A stretch of 64,000 bases of DNA from assembly GCF_003473485.1 (NCBI RefSeq), contig NC_053047.1, positions 1,875,001 to 1,939,000 on the forward strand. The letters are read 5' to 3'. Position numbers and translations under genes: made by a program. Under the pieces are notes generated by a model. That model was given only the letters and a program-made list of their open reading frames with translations, was not told the DNA's origin and searched no databases. This document shows, piece by piece, positions 61,320-64,000 of the stretch. The DNA is from Medicago truncatula (Eukaryota; Streptophyta; Magnoliopsida; Fabales; Fabaceae). The stretch's first letter is position 1; each line of letters begins with the position of its first letter.

Positions 61320-61612
61320 TAAACTAAAATCTACCTAGCTTCAAGTAGAATTGATTATGGAGACAAAATGAATTCTACTCGAAAACAATCAAACATGTCA
61401 GAAACAATTCTACACCTCCAAAATCAATTCCGGTCAGGCAGTTCTAGACGTAAAATATTAAACTAGAATTTACTTAAAAACATTAAACTAAAATCTACCT
61501 AGCATCACGTAGAATTAATTCTGGAGGCAAAATCAATTCTACTAGAAAGCAACCAAACATGTGAATCAATACTACGCCTCCAAAATCAATTCCGGTCCGG
61601 CCACTCTAGAAG
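61320..61612. repeat. Local tandem repeat next to copy B
   Basis: Two diverged units of about 145 bp each run 'cattaaactaaaatctacct', 'gtagaattRattMtggaggc', 'caattctactMgaaaRcaa', 'ccaaacatgt' and 'ctccaaaatcaattccggt'. Copy A has roughly one equivalent unit, so B gained or A lost one. Confidence 0.6.
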
Positions 61613-61784
61613 TAAAACATTAAACTAGAATTTACTTAAAAGCATTAAACTAAAGCTTATTCCAAACAAATTACTCCTCAAATACACTAAAACATTATAA
61701 ATCAAAGATTTACAAGAACTATCAATGATTATTATAAAAAAAGGGTTAACATAAGGAAAATAACAAGAAGAGAAGAGAAATTAC

Positions 61785-61931
61785 CTGAAACTGAACAGTG
61801 ACGGTGGTGAGTGGTGGTCGGGAACAGAGCAACGCCGTCGACGGAGAGAGATGATTAGATGAAGATGGAGCAGAGAGGAGAGAGCGATGAATGGGATTCC
61901 TTTGTTGTGTGATTGATTATTGGGCTGGGCC
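61785..61931 (-). promoter_or_regulatory. Presumed first non-coding exon and promoter of the WD40 gene
   Basis: Same CT-rich leader and donor (gtttcag|gtaat at 61785) and the same double site II motif (TGGGCTGGGCC, 61921-61931, + strand) as at 55702-55851. It is upstream, on the same strand, of the acceptor at 60628, implying a leader intron of about 1.16 kb. Inferred, no transcript seen. Confidence 0.55.
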
Positions 61932-62998
61932 TGAAAATTAACAATTTTTAATATAGAATTATTATATGTGCCCCATAAATTGCTTAATTCGTAAAATAAG
62001 CCGATTTAAAAGTTGCGTTCTGATTAAAAAATGTTCATCGGATCGTAACTTATGATAGATTTTATACAATTGAGAATTACGTTCTGATAAATTTCAACGG
62101 ACTTTTGAAAAATCCACGAGGTGCATTGATTTTTTTTTTTTCTACTTGTTTTTTTTTCTTCTTTATTTTGGTTAGGCTAGACATGTATATTATATTATAC
62201 ATAATTAAAAAAAAATTTGATTATAGTTTTGATCCCTCTATTTTAACTTATTCATGTAATTAACCCTCTATTTTAAAACCACTGAGATTTTTTCCTTCCA
62301 TCATATTTTTGTATTTTTTTTTTAAGAAGATCAAATGAAATATATTAATCAAACATCATTATTTTCCGGCACAAGAAACATACAACTTGATGATATGGAG
62401 TGATTAGTATACATGTAGTTATTAAAAAGTTTAATTTTAACTACAAGAGTTATAATATAAACACAAAGTATGGAGAAAAAATTGATAGCAAGATTAAGCC
62501 AAAGCATTTTTTGAAAGATAAAGGCCCAAAGATTATTGAATCATTTTTTTTCTCCATATTTTCTATTCAAACTAATTTATCATTTGATACAATACATAGG
62601 GGAAAAAAGATATATTAATTTGATATTAAAACAAAGGTTACAAGTTGAAGATCAAAATTACAATGGTGGCACGATGGGATATAAAATTACACCTTAATTA
62701 ATCAAGATACATGTACTAAGGAATCTAAGATCACTGCACTGTTAAGTAAGTATCCATTATCCGGGGTCAACACATAAGATAGCACATGGATCTTTGGGAT
62801 GTCCTACTCGAATCACATATAAATATAATTCACTAGATTATACTGTACATGATTAGAAACTATGTGATTTTATTAGCAATATACTACTAAGTCTCAATCA
62901 ATTCAAATGATTTTATGTGTGGGTACAAGAATCCAAATATATATTTTACACCATAACTTTCTTATAAGAGAAATTGAATGAGTCGTGAATATATTATA

Positions 62999-63279
62999 CT
63001 CCCTCCGTCCCAAATTGTATGACGTTTTAGACATTTCACATATATTAAAAAATGTAATATATTTTGTGTGGAAAAGAGATATTATGAGTTGTTTTACAAA
63101 ATTGTCCTTAATAAATGATATGGGAAAGATAAATGAAAGAATTGAAAGAAGAGAAAGTAATAAATAGTTAAGGATATAATAGGAAAAATAACATTAATGT
63201 TTCATTGGTATTGTAAAGCAACATATAATTTGGGACAAAATTTTTCTCCAAAGCGACATACAATTTGGGACGGAGGGAG
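62999..63279. mobile_element. Stowaway MITE private to duplication copy B
   Basis: Starts CTCCCTCCGTCCCAAATTGT and ends with the inverse (ACAATTTGGGACGGAGGGAG). TA flanks both sides (62997-62998, 63280-63281). 281 bp. Copy A has the empty site atattaTAtgatttttc, which proves insertion at a TA dinucleotide. Confidence 0.95.
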
Positions 63280-63436
63280 TATGATTTTTCTAATGTTTCC
63301 TTATGCATATGTGAAAGATCGAACTTTACACAAAATGGTTAAGCCGGTGTTTGGTTCACGGTGGTGTGAACGCAACCGTGTGTTTAGTGTGAAGCTTAAA
63401 TATATAGCTTATTAAAATTGTGATAAAATCAACATC

Positions 63437-64000
63437 GAAACGCAAGATTGGTAATTTGGACTGTAACCACTAGCCAAACATGCTATAAAAGGTGTAAGTA
63501 TTTATTACTTGTGTTACAATATATTATTGCAATATATTTTTTCTATTTTCATCACATAATAAAGTAGACAATTTTAATTAATAGGAAAAAAACTAATATA
63601 CAATTAATTATATACAATATTTTTTTATTTGTCTGATGGATCCTTAATCAAAAGCTAGATACTAATCATTTGAAGTACGAAGATCTAAATAAATGTTCTT
63701 CCATACACATCGATCATGAATCAAATACGTAATCTCATACTTAAGAGACTCAAGTCTCATACTTAAGAGACTCAAGTATACGTCAATTGTGCTACACTCT
63801 ATTGGTAATTGAATACAAAATGTTGCAGACATTATTGATGTAGACAACCAATAACCAGGGTAGCTCACCACATGGGGTACCAATGAAGGGATTCTAACAT
63901 CACATGACTTTGTCTCAACTCAATCACAAGAAAAATCTCATATTGAGATATACATTAAGTGCCCATATCCCATGTTTGTTTTGCTATCCAATTCTTGTGG
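63437..64000. other. Intergenic, no gene seen
   Basis: AT-rich. A 22-bp unit (ctcatacttaagagactcaa) is present twice in tandem at about 63733-63777. Nothing else is recognised. Confidence 0.5.

Larger units (their letters stand above)
60861..61711. repeat. Inverted repeat, arms about 100 bp, in the presumed leader intron of the WD40 gene
   Basis: 60861-60960 (aatctttgatttataatgtt...gtgtatttgaagagcaattt...) is the reverse complement, with some mismatches, of 61613-61711 (...aaatacactaaaacattata, aatcaaagattt). Spacer about 650 bp. The right arm belongs to the duplicated segment, so the left arm is a third, inverted copy of that part. Confidence 0.7.
61530..63436. repeat. Segmental duplication copy B (promoter side of the WD40 gene)
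   Basis: Partner of 55450-57105 in the same orientation. Private to B: a Stowaway MITE (62999-63279), about 80 bp near 62140-62220, and about 130 bp near 62440-62570. Outside these the two copies differ by scattered substitutions only. Confidence 0.9.

Overview
This window is nuclear DNA of a flowering plant, almost certainly a legume and most likely a Medicago. Supporting features are AT-rich gaps, GT-AG multi-exon genes that align to Arabidopsis proteins from memory, a Cassandra-type element, Stowaway MITEs, Mutator-like ends with the legume 'ttggtccct' motif, and tRNA-derived SINEs ending in 'ctacttgac' plus an A tail. The assignment rests on pattern recognition, not a search.

Layout. 1-5020 is repeat-rich, with a hAT-like element at 695-1312. 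5107-10236 (+) is a ten-exon alpha-dioxygenase gene whose introns hold several small inverted-repeat elements. 11000-14550 is gene-poor and holds a decayed repeat array. 14574-15155 (-) is a single-exon 2H phosphoesterase-like gene. 15423-16930 holds a short Mutator-like element and a dead LINE tail. 18231-21498 (-) is a three-exon TBL (DUF231) wall-polysaccharide O-acetyltransferase. 22003-24640 holds a SINE, MITEs and a broken SWEET sugar-transporter relic. 25410-27221 is a Mutator-like element with an exact 9-bp target duplication; it encloses a chloroplast psbE-psbF-psbL fragment. 31005-37184 (-) is a SUO-like BAH/TFIIS-N gene of about 1589 residues. 37600-52500 is gene-poor and contains a MITE, SINEs, a second LINE relic and a Cassandra LTR. 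52573-53898 (-) is a five-exon SecE2-like plastid translocase gene. 57270-58588 is a Helitron-like array. 59572-60594 (-) is a WDR82/S2-like WD40 gene.

The genes do not form a pathway: they serve oxylipin synthesis, RNA or nucleotide phosphoester chemistry, wall acetylation, miRNA/chromatin regulation, plastid protein export and histone methylation. The most interesting architecture is at the right end. A segment of about 1.7-1.9 kb is present twice (about 55450-57105 and 61530-63436). Each copy carries the apparent promoter (site II motif) and first non-coding exon of a different minus-strand gene, SecE2-like for copy A and S2-like WD40 for copy B. Insertions private to each copy (a SINE in A, a Stowaway MITE in B) leave matched empty and filled sites.

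Exon coordinates were assigned by hand from splice signals, phase and remembered homologues. No alignment or expression data were available.
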